A stretch of DNA of 64,000 bases from contig NZ_PJME01000005.1 of the NCBI RefSeq assembly GCF_002954775.1, positions 248,001 to 312,000 on the forward strand. Reading direction: 5' to 3'. Under the pieces are notes generated by a model, which was not told where the DNA came from, made no database searches, and saw only the letters and a program-made list of their open reading frames with translations. Within the stretch, counting starts at the first letter, position 1; each line of letters opens with the position of its first letter. The position numbers and the translations under genes were made by a program. This document shows positions 43,859-51,766 of this stretch, piece after piece. This DNA is from Streptomyces geranii. GTDB taxonomy: Bacteria; Actinomycetota; Actinomycetes; Streptomycetales; Streptomycetaceae.

Positions 43859-44662
43859 TCACCCGCCAGGTCCGCCGGTGCCACCGGCTGCCGCCCAGTC
43901 CCCCAGCAGCTCGATGGTCCGCTCCACCCGCTCCTCGTGCACGTAATGCCCCGTGTCCGCCCAGTGGTCGACGCGCGAGCCGGGCACGTGCAGGGTGCCG
44001 CGTTCCCAGTGGGCCGCCTCCGCCGAGGTCCATACGGTGAGCGCGGGCTGGGTGCGCCGGCGCAGGTGGGTCTCGGTGTGCGGGCGTACGCCGATGGCGC
44101 CGGGGTCGGTGTACATGCCCGCGTACGACTGGGCGATGACGTGGCCGGGGGTGCCGAGCATCGTGCGGATGTGGGCGGTGCGCAGGCCGGGCGGGGCGTT
44201 CGGGGAGAAGGCGCCCGCGACGAAGTCGGCCGCCGCGCGGGCGCCGTGCCTGCGGTACTCGGCGAGCCGGGCCGGGATGCCGTCGACCTCGGCGCCGTAC
44301 GCGCCGTGGGCCGGGTCGAGGGCGACGACGGACCGGACGGCCGCCGGGTGCCGTACGGCCAGCAGGTTGACGACCTGGGCGCCCATCGAGTGTCCGACGG
44401 CGACGACCGGGCCGACGCCGAGGGCCGTGACCAGGGCGGCGAGGTCGTCGGCCATCGCCACCGGGGTGTTGCCGGTGTCCGGTACCGGGGAGCGCCCGTG
44501 GCCCCGCAGGTCGGGGACGACCACCCGGAACCGGTCGGCGAGGGCCTCCGCGTGCGGGGACCATTCGCGGCCGTCGCCGCCCCAGCCGTGCACGAGGAGC
44601 AGCGCCGGGGAGCGGTCCGCGCCGAGGCTCGTGTGGAAGAGGCGTACGGGTGTCGTCGTCAC
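43859..44662 (-). CDS. Alpha/beta-hydrolase
   Basis: A 267-residue alpha/beta-hydrolase. The oxyanion and lid-side LLLVHGWGGDGREW, the nucleophile elbow GHSMGAQV (catalytic Ser), an acid on the VWTSAEAAHW-adjacent loop and the catalytic His of DTGHYVHEE are visible. Not secreted. It is coupled to the GH43 gene by a GTGA overlap at the operon's end, so it may remove an acyl or ester group from imported sugar fragments; that is inference. Confidence 0.88.
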   Translation of the reverse strand: MTTTPVRLFHTSLGADRSPALLLVHGWGGDGREWSPHAEALADRFRVVVPDLRGHGRSPVPDTGNTPVAMADDLAALVTALGVGPVVAVGHSMGAQVVNLLAVRHPAAVRSVVALDPAHGAYGAEVDGIPARLAEYRRHGARAAADFVAGAFSPNAPPGLRTAHIRTMLGTPGHVIAQSYAGMYTDPGAIGVRPHTETHLRRRTQPALTVWTSAEAAHWERGTLHVPGSRVDHWADTGHYVHEERVERTIELLGDWAAAGGTGGPGG

Positions 44663-46236
44663 AGCGGGCCCGTCCGGTAGGTGGCGTACGCGAAGTCGGC
44701 GTGCGCGCCGGCGCCGTCGAGGTCCTGCACCCACAGTCCGAACATGGCACCGGTGAAGCCGAGGACCCGCAGCTGCCCGTCGTGGAATTCGTCGGCGTGT
44801 TCGTCCGAGAGGATCGTGGCGTCGAGGTCCAGCGGCAGGACCTGCGGATTCCCGTCCCCGAGGGCGTAGGAGAACCGCAGGTCGGGGCCGTCGAGTTCGG
44901 CGCGGAGCACGACCGGGCGTCCTCCTTCGAGCGGTACGCGGACGGGGTGCGCGGTCAGGGCTCCGGCGTCGCAGCTGAGCGCGGTGAGCAGGAGGCCGCC
45001 GTCGTCCTCGGCCGTCAGACACAGGTAGTGCCAGTTGCGGGTGTTGTAGTACGCGGTCAGCCCCGCCAGGTGGTCGGGGCTGCGGGGCTCGAAGGCGACC
45101 ATGGTCTCGAAGGAGCAGCGCCGTTCGGTGACCCGCCGGGCGACGAGGCTGGGCCTGCGCCGGCCGACGGGCGACTGGCCGCCATGGATCCGCAGCCGTC
45201 CGGGCGCGGGTTCCACCCAGTCGGGGGTGGGCGGGCGGCGCAGCGTCGACCACTGCGGGCCGAGCGTGTCGAAACGGTCGGTTGCGGGCTCCGGCGCCGC
45301 CGGGGCGCTCGGCAGACCGGGGGCGGGGACGGTCACCGCGGGGACCGCGCCCTCGATCCGCGGCCAGCCGTCCTCGGTCCAGGACACCGGCTGCAGAGCG
45401 GTCTCCCGGCCGAGCACGCACCGGCCGCGCTCGGTGTACGGGCGGGCGGTCAGGTGAGCGGCGTACCACTCCCCCGTCTGCGTCTCTACGAGCGAGCAGT
45501 GACCGGCTTTCTGGAGTTCCAGCGCCGGGTCGTGCCGGGAGGTGAGCAGCGGGCCGCCCGGCGCGGGCTCGTACGGTCCGTGCAGTTCGCGCGAGCGGGC
45601 GACGGCGGCGCCGTGTTCGTAGCCGGTGCCGCCCTCGGCGTGCAGGAGGTAGTACCAGCCGTCCCTCTTGTACAGGTGCGGGCCCTCGGCGACCCCGGCG
45701 GCGGTACCGACAGTGATGGTGCGCGGACTGCCCAGCAGGGTCCGGGACTCCCGGTCGTACTCCTGGATCTCGATCCCGGCGAAGCTCTCGCGGTCGGGGC
45801 GCCAGTCGTACCGCATGTTCAGCAGCCAGCTGCGGCCGTCGTCGTGGAAGAGCGACACGTCGAAGCCGCGGCCGTGCAGGAAGACCGGGTCGGTCCACGG
45901 GCCGTCGATCGAGGGCGCGGTGGTCACGTAGTTGGGGAGGTCCTTCCAGCCCTCCGCGTAGGTGTCGACGACGGTGAAGACCACGTGGAACAGCCCGTCG
46001 GCGTACGACAGTCCCGGCGCCCAGATGCCTCCGGAGTCGGGGACGCCGGTCAGGTCCAGGAGGCGGCGGGAGTCGAGGATCCCGCCCAGCGGGCGCCAGT
46101 CGACCAGGTCACGGGAGTGGTGGACACGTACGCCCGGACACCACTCGAAGGTCGAGGTCGCCAGGTAGAAGTCGTCGCCGACGCGGAGGATCGCCGGGTC
46201 GGGCTCGAAGCCGCGCAGGACGGGGTTGCTGATCAC
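44659..46236 (-). CDS. Glycoside hydrolase family 43 (beta-xylosidase/arabinofuranosidase type)
   Basis: A 525-residue cytoplasmic enzyme. The five-bladed propeller opens NPVLRGFEPDPAIL with the catalytic base Asp13; the pKa-modulating Asp is in GFDVSLFHDDG (residue 126) and the acid Glu in AEGPHLYK (residue 184). The C-terminal ~200 residues form the beta-sandwich found in XynB-like enzymes. It should release xylose or arabinose from short oligosaccharides after uptake by the ABC importer of the same operon. The start is GTG 46236. No signal peptide is present. Confidence 0.93.
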   Translation of the reverse strand: MISNPVLRGFEPDPAILRVGDDFYLATSTFEWCPGVRVHHSRDLVDWRPLGGILDSRRLLDLTGVPDSGGIWAPGLSYADGLFHVVFTVVDTYAEGWKDLPNYVTTAPSIDGPWTDPVFLHGRGFDVSLFHDDGRSWLLNMRYDWRPDRESFAGIEIQEYDRESRTLLGSPRTITVGTAAGVAEGPHLYKRDGWYYLLHAEGGTGYEHGAAVARSRELHGPYEPAPGGPLLTSRHDPALELQKAGHCSLVETQTGEWYAAHLTARPYTERGRCVLGRETALQPVSWTEDGWPRIEGAVPAVTVPAPGLPSAPAAPEPATDRFDTLGPQWSTLRRPPTPDWVEPAPGRLRIHGGQSPVGRRRPSLVARRVTERRCSFETMVAFEPRSPDHLAGLTAYYNTRNWHYLCLTAEDDGGLLLTALSCDAGALTAHPVRVPLEGGRPVVLRAELDGPDLRFSYALGDGNPQVLPLDLDATILSDEHADEFHDGQLRVLGFTGAMFGLWVQDLDGAGAHADFAYATYRTGPL

Positions 46237-46251
46237 CGGTGTCGTCGTCTC

Positions 46252-47178
46252 TCACTTGAGGCTGCCCATGAGGATTCCACTGCGCCAGTACCGCTGCAGC
46301 GCGAACATGAACACCGCGAGCGGGACGATCGACAGCAGCGACCCGGTCAGGACCAGCGTGTTCATGTCGCGGGACTGCTGTGCCTGCTGCACCCAGGAGA
46401 ACAGACCCAGGGTGACGGGGAAGGTGCGTTCGCCGTTCAGCATGAACAGGGGCAGGAAGAAGTTGTTCCAGATGTTGATGAAGTCGAGCATGAAGATGGT
46501 GATACCGCCGGTGCGCATCAGCCGCAGCGAGACCGCGAAGAAGATGCGCACCTCGCCCGCGCCGTCCAGCCGGGCCGCCTCCATCAGTTCGGTCGGTACC
46601 GAGCTGTCCGCGTAGACCTTGCCGAGGTACACGCCGAACGGGTTGATGAAGTAGGGGATCAGTACGGACCAGATGGTGTTGGTGAGGCCGGCCTCGGCGA
46701 AGACGAGGTAGAGCGGGAAGGCGAGCAGGGTGCTCGGCAGGAGGGAGGCCCCGACCACGGTCGCGAACATCGCGCCCCGGCCCCGGAACTCGAACTTCGA
46801 GAGCCCGTACCCGGCGGCGAGCGAGATCAGTGTGGCACCGGCCGCGCCGACCGTGGAGTAGAGGACGGAGTTCCAGATCCAGCGCAGGAAGACACCGTCG
46901 TGGTAGTCCCAGATGCCCTGGATGTTGTCGGCCAGGTGGTTGGAGGAGAACCACAGGCCGAAGGTGGAGTACAGGTCGGTCTGGTTCTTGGTGGACGCCA
47001 CCAGCAGGAACCAGGTGGGGGCGAGAGAGTAGAGGAGGAAGACGACCAGCAGGCCGGTGGTGAGGACCATGGCCCGGCGGGTGGGCCGCACTCCCCCGCC
47101 GGAGGCGCCGGAGCCCTCGGTGGCACGGGCTCCCCGGGCGGCCCGGGAAGGGGCAGCCGCCTTGGTGATGGCGCTCAT
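46252..47178 (-). CDS. Sugar ABC transporter permease, MalG-type
   Basis: A 308-residue inner-membrane permease with six transmembrane segments. The EAA loop that contacts the ATPase is TELMEAARLDGAGEVRIFF. An Arg/Ala-rich cytoplasmic N-terminus precedes helix 1 (VLTTGLLVVFLLYSLAPTWF). Its ATG overlaps the stop of the first permease gene, so the pair is translated together. It imports oligosaccharides with its partner permease and the binding protein. Confidence 0.95.
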   Translation of the reverse strand: MSAITKAAAPSRAARGARATEGSGASGGGVRPTRRAMVLTTGLLVVFLLYSLAPTWFLLVASTKNQTDLYSTFGLWFSSNHLADNIQGIWDYHDGVFLRWIWNSVLYSTVGAAGATLISLAAGYGLSKFEFRGRGAMFATVVGASLLPSTLLAFPLYLVFAEAGLTNTIWSVLIPYFINPFGVYLGKVYADSSVPTELMEAARLDGAGEVRIFFAVSLRLMRTGGITIFMLDFINIWNNFFLPLFMLNGERTFPVTLGLFSWVQQAQQSRDMNTLVLTGSLLSIVPLAVFMFALQRYWRSGILMGSLK

Positions 47179-48128
47179 GACATCTTCCTGTTCGTGACGC
47201 GGTAGAAGACGAAGGCGAGGATGCCGGTGACGACGGCCAGCACCAGCGACTCGGCGGCGGCGTACTGGTAGTCACCGGTCTTGAAGGCCCGGTCGAAGAT
47301 CTCCATCATCGGCGTGAAGTCACTGCTGATGGACTCCGGCGCGATGTTGCGCAGCAGCAGCGGCTCGGAGAACAGCTGGAGCCGGCCGATCAGCGAGAAC
47401 ATGCCGGTCAGGATGAGGATGCCGGTGATGTTGGGCACCTTGACGGACCAGGCGATCCGCCACTCCTTCGCGCCGTCCAGCCGGGCCGCCTCGTACAGTT
47501 CGCGCGGGAGTGCCTGCAGCGAGGCGGAGATCAGGATCATGTTGAAGCCGATGCCCTGCCAGGTGAGCAGATTGCCCAGCGAGAGATAGGTGTTGAGCCC
47601 GCCGAAGAACTCGACGTGCCATCCCGCGCGGTCCGTCAGGTCGAGGATCGGGCTGCCGGTGGGGCTGTAGAGGAACAGCCACATCAGGGTCGAGACGACG
47701 CCCGGGACGACGTACGGGATGAGCAGTCCCGCCCGGAAGAAGCGGACCGCGCGGGCCGCGACGCCGTCCAGGAGCAGTGCGAGCAGCAGCGAGATGCCGA
47801 GCATGACCGCGATCTGCACGGTCCCGAACAGCAGGGTGCGCAGCATGCTCGACCAGAAGGCGCCGTCCGACATGATCGACGCGAAGTTGGAGAAGCCCGT
47901 GTACACCACCTTCGTCGGGCCGAAGCCGATGCCGCTGCTCTTCTTCTCCCTCAGGCTCTGGCCGAAGGCGTACGCGATGGGCAGGACGTAGGTGACGAGG
48001 AAGCCGAGCAGGAAGGGGAGCGTGAACAGCACACCCTTGTAGGCCCCTCGCCTCCCCGTCCGGCGGGGGGAGGTCCGCCGGCCGGGGGAGTCGGTGGCGA
48101 CCTGCGGCGGTCGCGTGAGGGTGGACAC
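47175..48128 (-). CDS. Sugar ABC transporter permease, MalF-type
   Basis: A 317-residue permease with six transmembrane segments and the EAA motif ELYEAARLDGAKEWRIAW. GTG 48128 is the start, with GGAG 6 bases upstream (after the binding-protein gene). It forms the transport channel with the MalG-type partner downstream. No ATPase gene is found in the cluster, in line with Streptomyces importers that share the common ATPase MsiK. Confidence 0.95.
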   Translation of the reverse strand: MSTLTRPPQVATDSPGRRTSPRRTGRRGAYKGVLFTLPFLLGFLVTYVLPIAYAFGQSLREKKSSGIGFGPTKVVYTGFSNFASIMSDGAFWSSMLRTLLFGTVQIAVMLGISLLLALLLDGVAARAVRFFRAGLLIPYVVPGVVSTLMWLFLYSPTGSPILDLTDRAGWHVEFFGGLNTYLSLGNLLTWQGIGFNMILISASLQALPRELYEAARLDGAKEWRIAWSVKVPNITGILILTGMFSLIGRLQLFSEPLLLRNIAPESISSDFTPMMEIFDRAFKTGDYQYAAAESLVLAVVTGILAFVFYRVTNRKMS

Positions 48129-48181
48129 GGGGGTCTCCAGGTTCTGGTGGTCGGGCCGTTGCGGGCGGCGGGCGGGGCGGG

Positions 48182-49507
48182 TCAGCTCCCGGCGACCGCC
48201 TTGACGCCCTTGTTCTCCAGGTCCTTGAGGGTCCAGTCCTGGAGGTGGGTGAGCATCGCCTTGACGCTCGTCTCGCCCTTCATGACCTTGCCCCACTGCT
48301 TCTGCATCTCGGAGTACATCGCCGCGTAGTCCGGCCCGTACTGCCACTGGTCGCCGACCCGGGAGGCGGCCGTCGTGATCACCTCGGCGCTGTCGGACTT
48401 CCCGTTGAACATGTCCTTCGGGATGATCTTGTCGACGTAGGGCGAGACGTCCTTGACCGCCGGGAAGAGGCCCGACTTGGACGCGGGGTCGGTGAGCGTG
48501 GTCAGCGATCCCTTGTCGCTGGACAGCCAGGCGGCGAACTCGGCGGCGCGGTCGGGGTACTTGCAGCCCTTGAGGACGGCCGTGGTGTCGAAGTTGCTGG
48601 AGGTCCGCGGGTTCGCCGTGTCGAAGACGGGCGCGTCGGCCAGCTGCCACTCGCCCTTGGACTTGGGGAAGTTGGTGTCGTAGATCGGCAGCTGCCAGGT
48701 GGACGTGGTCATCGCGATGGTCGTGCCGAGGTCCCAGGTCTTGAAGACGCCCGGGTCGGCGTAGGAGGCGCCGGACGCGAGACCGTCGTCCACCAGCTGC
48801 TGGACGACGTCACCGGCTTGCAGCGCCTCGGGCGAGGTGAAGCCGATCTTCCAGTGGTCGCCGTCGAGCTTGTACCAGCTCGCGCCGCCCTGCCACGACA
48901 GGTCGACCAGGGTGCTCGGGTCCTCACCGGCCATGTTGAAGATCTTGACCTTCTTGTTCTCCGACTGGGCCTTCTTGCCCGCCGCGATCAGGTCGTCCCA
49001 GGTCTTCGGAGCCTCGATGCCGTACTTCGCGAACAGGTCCGCGCGATAGGCCATGAAGAGCGGCGAGGAGCCGGTGGGGATGCCGTACGTGCTGCCGCCC
49101 GGGCTCACCGCGTTCCACGCGGGCGTGGTGTAGCGGGACTTGTACGGGGCGGCGATCTTGGTGATGTCGGTGAGCAGACCGTCGGCGGCGAAGTTCGCCA
49201 GGTTCATGCCGTCCATCTTGGACAGACACGGGGCGGTGCCCGCGTTCACCGCGGCCCGCAGCTTCTGGTAGACGGTGTCGCCCGCCGCGTTGACGAACGT
49301 CACCTGGGTCTCGGGGTGCGCCTTGTTCCAGGTCGCGACCTGGGCCTCGATGCCCTCCGTCCAGCTCCAGAACTCCAGCTTCACATCACCCTTGCTCGCC
49401 TTGGCGGCCGACTCGGAGTCGTCACCGCCGCCGCAGGCGGACAGGAGCAGGGAGAGCGACAGGGCGGCTGCCGCGGCGGCGGCCGTTCTCGCACGGGGGG
49501 TCGTCAT
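48182..49507 (-). CDS. Sugar ABC transporter solute-binding lipoprotein
   Basis: A 441-residue family 1 extracellular solute-binding protein. A lipoprotein signal with the lipobox LSAC (Cys near residue 25) is followed by KLEFWSWTEG, the typical start of the mature protein, and aromatic ligand-contact regions (GGASWYKLDGDHW). It captures the oligosaccharide at the cell surface. First gene of the operon that continues with two permeases, GH43 and an alpha/beta-hydrolase. GGAGG lies just before ATG 49507. Confidence 0.95.
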   Translation of the reverse strand: MTTPRARTAAAAAAALSLSLLLSACGGGDDSESAAKASKGDVKLEFWSWTEGIEAQVATWNKAHPETQVTFVNAAGDTVYQKLRAAVNAGTAPCLSKMDGMNLANFAADGLLTDITKIAAPYKSRYTTPAWNAVSPGGSTYGIPTGSSPLFMAYRADLFAKYGIEAPKTWDDLIAAGKKAQSENKKVKIFNMAGEDPSTLVDLSWQGGASWYKLDGDHWKIGFTSPEALQAGDVVQQLVDDGLASGASYADPGVFKTWDLGTTIAMTTSTWQLPIYDTNFPKSKGEWQLADAPVFDTANPRTSSNFDTTAVLKGCKYPDRAAEFAAWLSSDKGSLTTLTDPASKSGLFPAVKDVSPYVDKIIPKDMFNGKSDSAEVITTAASRVGDQWQYGPDYAAMYSEMQKQWGKVMKGETSVKAMLTHLQDWTLKDLENKGVKAVAGS

Positions 49508-49882
49508 GGGTCCTCCACGAAGGACAGGAGCGCGCCTACGACGTGGGGGACGGGCGCGGTCGAGTAGTAACCGTTTGCTGTGGACCGTAGAACCAAAACA
49601 GGCCAAGCCACAAGACTTCCGAAGCGCCATATTTCGGCGAGCTTACTCGGAGATCACCGAATTGTTGCCTTGACCTGGCCATTCAACCAACTGCGACCCG
49701 GCCGTTCGATCTCTACAGGTCCGACATCTCGACCGTTGGGGAGATTTCAGGCCGCACACGGTCATTGACCGGCCGCAGCTCGCATGCCTAGCGTGGAATA
49801 CGTTTACTGCACTCCATCCCCAGTGCACTCGCTCAGCGCCCTTCGCCAGTGCCCTTCCCCAGCGTCCGCCCGCAGGAGACCC
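49508..49882. promoter_or_regulatory. Divergent control region, sugar operon and hydroxy-acid dehydrogenase
   Basis: A 375-base gap with no gene and lower GC than the surroundings. CGTTTGCTG at 49572-49580 and CGTTTACTG at 49801-49809 are near-identical and each lies in a loose CG-centred inverted repeat (GTAAC-CGTTTGC; GAATAC-GTTTAC) like LacI-type sugar-operon sites. No LacI gene is within the window. Otherwise no promoter is clear enough to place. Confidence 0.35.
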
Positions 49883-50896
49883 ATGCCCATCCAGCAACCG
49901 CCCCTGGCCGTGTTCGCCATGAACCCGGTGCATCTCGCCGAGCTGTTCCCGCCCCGGCAGCTGCGCCGACTCGGGGAACTCGTCCGGATCGACCCCGAGG
50001 TCGTCGTGCGGGACTTCGCCGATCCGGCGCTCGCACCCGTCCTGGCCGAGGCCGAGATCCTGATCACGGGCTGGGGCGCACCGCACATCGGGGCCGGAGT
50101 GCTCGCCGCCGCGCCCCGACTGCGGGCCGTCCTGCACGCGGGCGGCAGCGTACGCAGCATGATCGGCGAGGCCTGCTGGGAGCGCGGCCTGGCCGTCTCC
50201 AGCGCGGTGGCGGCGAACGCGCTCCCGGTGGCCGAGTACAGCCTCGCCATGATCCTGCTGGCCGGGAAGGACGCCTTCGGCCAGCGGGAACGCTTCCGTC
50301 GCGACCATGTGTACCCGGCGCCCCAGGACACCGCGTCGATCGGCAACCTGGGCCGCCGGGTCGGGATCATCGGCGCCTCCCGGGTCGGCCGCCGGCTCCT
50401 GGAACTGCTCCGGCCCTTCGACCTCTCGGTCGCCCTCCATGATCCGTACGTCGACGAGGCGGCGGCACGTGCGCTCGGGGCCGTGCCGCTGCCGCTGGAG
50501 GAGCTGCTGCGGACCAGCGACATCGTGAGCCTGCACGCCCCCGAGACCCCGGAGACGTACCGCATGCTCGACCGCGCGCGCCTCGCCCTGCTGCCGGACG
50601 GGAGCACGCTCGTCAACACCTCGCGCGGTGCCCTGATCGACCCCGACGCCCTCACCGCCGAACTGGTCGCCGGCCGGATCAACGCGATCCTCGACGTCAC
50701 CGAGCCCGAGCCGCTGCCCGCCGACTCGCCCCTGTACCGCCTGCCCAACGTCCTGCTGACCCCGCACATCGCCGGTTCGCTCGGCAACGAGCTGGAACGG
50801 CTGGGGCGGACCGTCGTCGACGAGCTGAGGTTGTTGAACTCCGGTTCGCCTTTTGCGCATCCGGTGCGTCGGGCTGATTTGGTCAACTCGGCTTGA
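49883..50896 (+). CDS. 2-hydroxy-acid dehydrogenase (D-isomer-specific family)
   Basis: A 337-residue NAD-dependent dehydrogenase. The Rossmann motif is VGIIGASRVGRRLLELL (GxGxxG variant G-A-S-x-x-G), with the catalytic Arg in VNTSRGALID, Glu in DVTEPEPL and His in LLTPHIAGS. AGGAG lies 6 bases before ATG 49883. It reads away from the sugar-import operon. The substrate (glycerate, glyoxylate or a sugar acid) cannot be told. Confidence 0.92.
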   Translation: MPIQQPPLAVFAMNPVHLAELFPPRQLRRLGELVRIDPEVVVRDFADPALAPVLAEAEILITGWGAPHIGAGVLAAAPRLRAVLHAGGSVRSMIGEACWERGLAVSSAVAANALPVAEYSLAMILLAGKDAFGQRERFRRDHVYPAPQDTASIGNLGRRVGIIGASRVGRRLLELLRPFDLSVALHDPYVDEAAARALGAVPLPLEELLRTSDIVSLHAPETPETYRMLDRARLALLPDGSTLVNTSRGALIDPDALTAELVAGRINAILDVTEPEPLPADSPLYRLPNVLLTPHIAGSLGNELERLGRTVVDELRLLNSGSPFAHPVRRADLVNSA

Positions 50897-50932
50897 GCGG
50901 GGGCGGACGGTTGTTTCCGGGGTGACTTGTCG

Positions 50933-51120
50933 TCCGGGGGTGTGCGGGTCGTCCGTGGGTGTGGGGGACGTCCGTGGGTGTGGGGGACGTCCGTGGGTGT
51001 GGGGGACGTCCGTGGATGTCGGGGCCGTACGTGGATGTGGGGGCCGTACGTGGATGTGGGGGCCGTACGTGGATGTGGGGGCCGTACGTGGCGCACGCGC
51101 CGTCCGTGGGTGCGGGTGTC
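50933..51120 (+). repeat. Tandem array of about ten 19-bp units
   Basis: Unit starts fall at 50933, 50952, 50971, 50990, 51009, 51028, 51047, 51066, 51085 and 51103: exactly 19 bp apart except the last (18 bp). Two unit types occur: TCCGTGGGTGTGGGGGACG in the first half and TACGTGGATGTGGGGGCCG in the second. Because 19 is not a multiple of 3, the array cannot encode a repeated peptide in one frame. Confidence 0.9.
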
Positions 51121-51124
51121 TTGG

Positions 51125-51650
51125 AGGGGTCGGGTTCCGTCCCGCGGTCTCTTGCCGGGGGCGGTTCGGGCGCTTTCCCTCTGTCTCCTTCTGGGGAGGG
51201 GTCGGGCTCTCTTCGCCGGTCTGCTGGTGGGGAGGGATTGGGCTCTCTCGCCGGTCTGCTGGTGGGGAGGGGTCGGGCACTCTCGCCGGTCTGCTGCTGC
51301 GGAGGGGGCGGGCTATCTCCCCAGGCTGCTGCTGCGGCGGCGGCGGGTTCAGGCACTCTCCCCGGGCTGCTCGTGGTCGTTCGGGCTCCCTCCACCTCTA
51401 CCGGATTTCTCCCGGGCGGTTCGGGCTCCGTACCCCGGTCTCCTCCTGGGCAGTTCGGGTTCTTCCTCCTCCGGTCTCCTCCCAGACGTTCAGGCTCCCT
51501 CCCCCGATCCCCCGATCTCCTCCCGGACAGGTCGGGTCCTTTCTCCTCCGGTCCCCTCCCTGACGTTCAGGCTCCCTCCCCCGATCCCCGGATCTCCTCC
51601 TGGAGGTTCGGGTGCCCTCCCCTCCGGTCCCCTCCCAGTAGTCACGGCGG
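51125..51650 (+). repeat. Degenerate tandem array of roughly 35-bp units
   Basis: About 14 units with a common shape: T-C/T-GGGCTCTCT, then GCCGGTCTGCTG, then GGGGAGGG. Unit lengths are 34-43 bp and sequence drifts along the array, from G-rich ends (GTGGGGAGGG) to pyrimidine-rich ends (CTCCCCGATCTCC). Strand composition is skewed: the - strand is almost entirely purine/G-rich. No unique spacers are present, so this is not a CRISPR array. Confidence 0.75.
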
Positions 51651-51766
51651 CTTCGCTCCCCCAGCCCGGCGCCGCCCATCACGCTCACCCCTCCCCGGGT
51701 GCAGACGCCGTTCACCGCCACGGGCCGTGCCCGGGGCACCCCGCAGAGCCGAAAGGAAGTACCACC

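Larger units (their letters stand above)
50897..51766. other. 870-base gene-free repeat region
   Basis: Holds two tandem-repeat arrays (19 bp, then about 35 bp) and then about 110 bases of ordinary sequence leading to the AAGGAAG ribosome site of the next gene. All three + strand frames happen to be open through it. This is explained by its repeat structure and GC-richness; no gene is supported. Confidence 0.85.

Noticed and set aside
43859..45898. 679-residue extension of the alpha/beta-hydrolase
   Set aside because: The added part is the wrong frame of the GH43 gene; the GTGA overlap marks the true start.
51125..51650. CRISPR-like array
   Set aside because: Units of about 35 bp are directly contiguous and degenerate, with no unique spacers and no cas genes.
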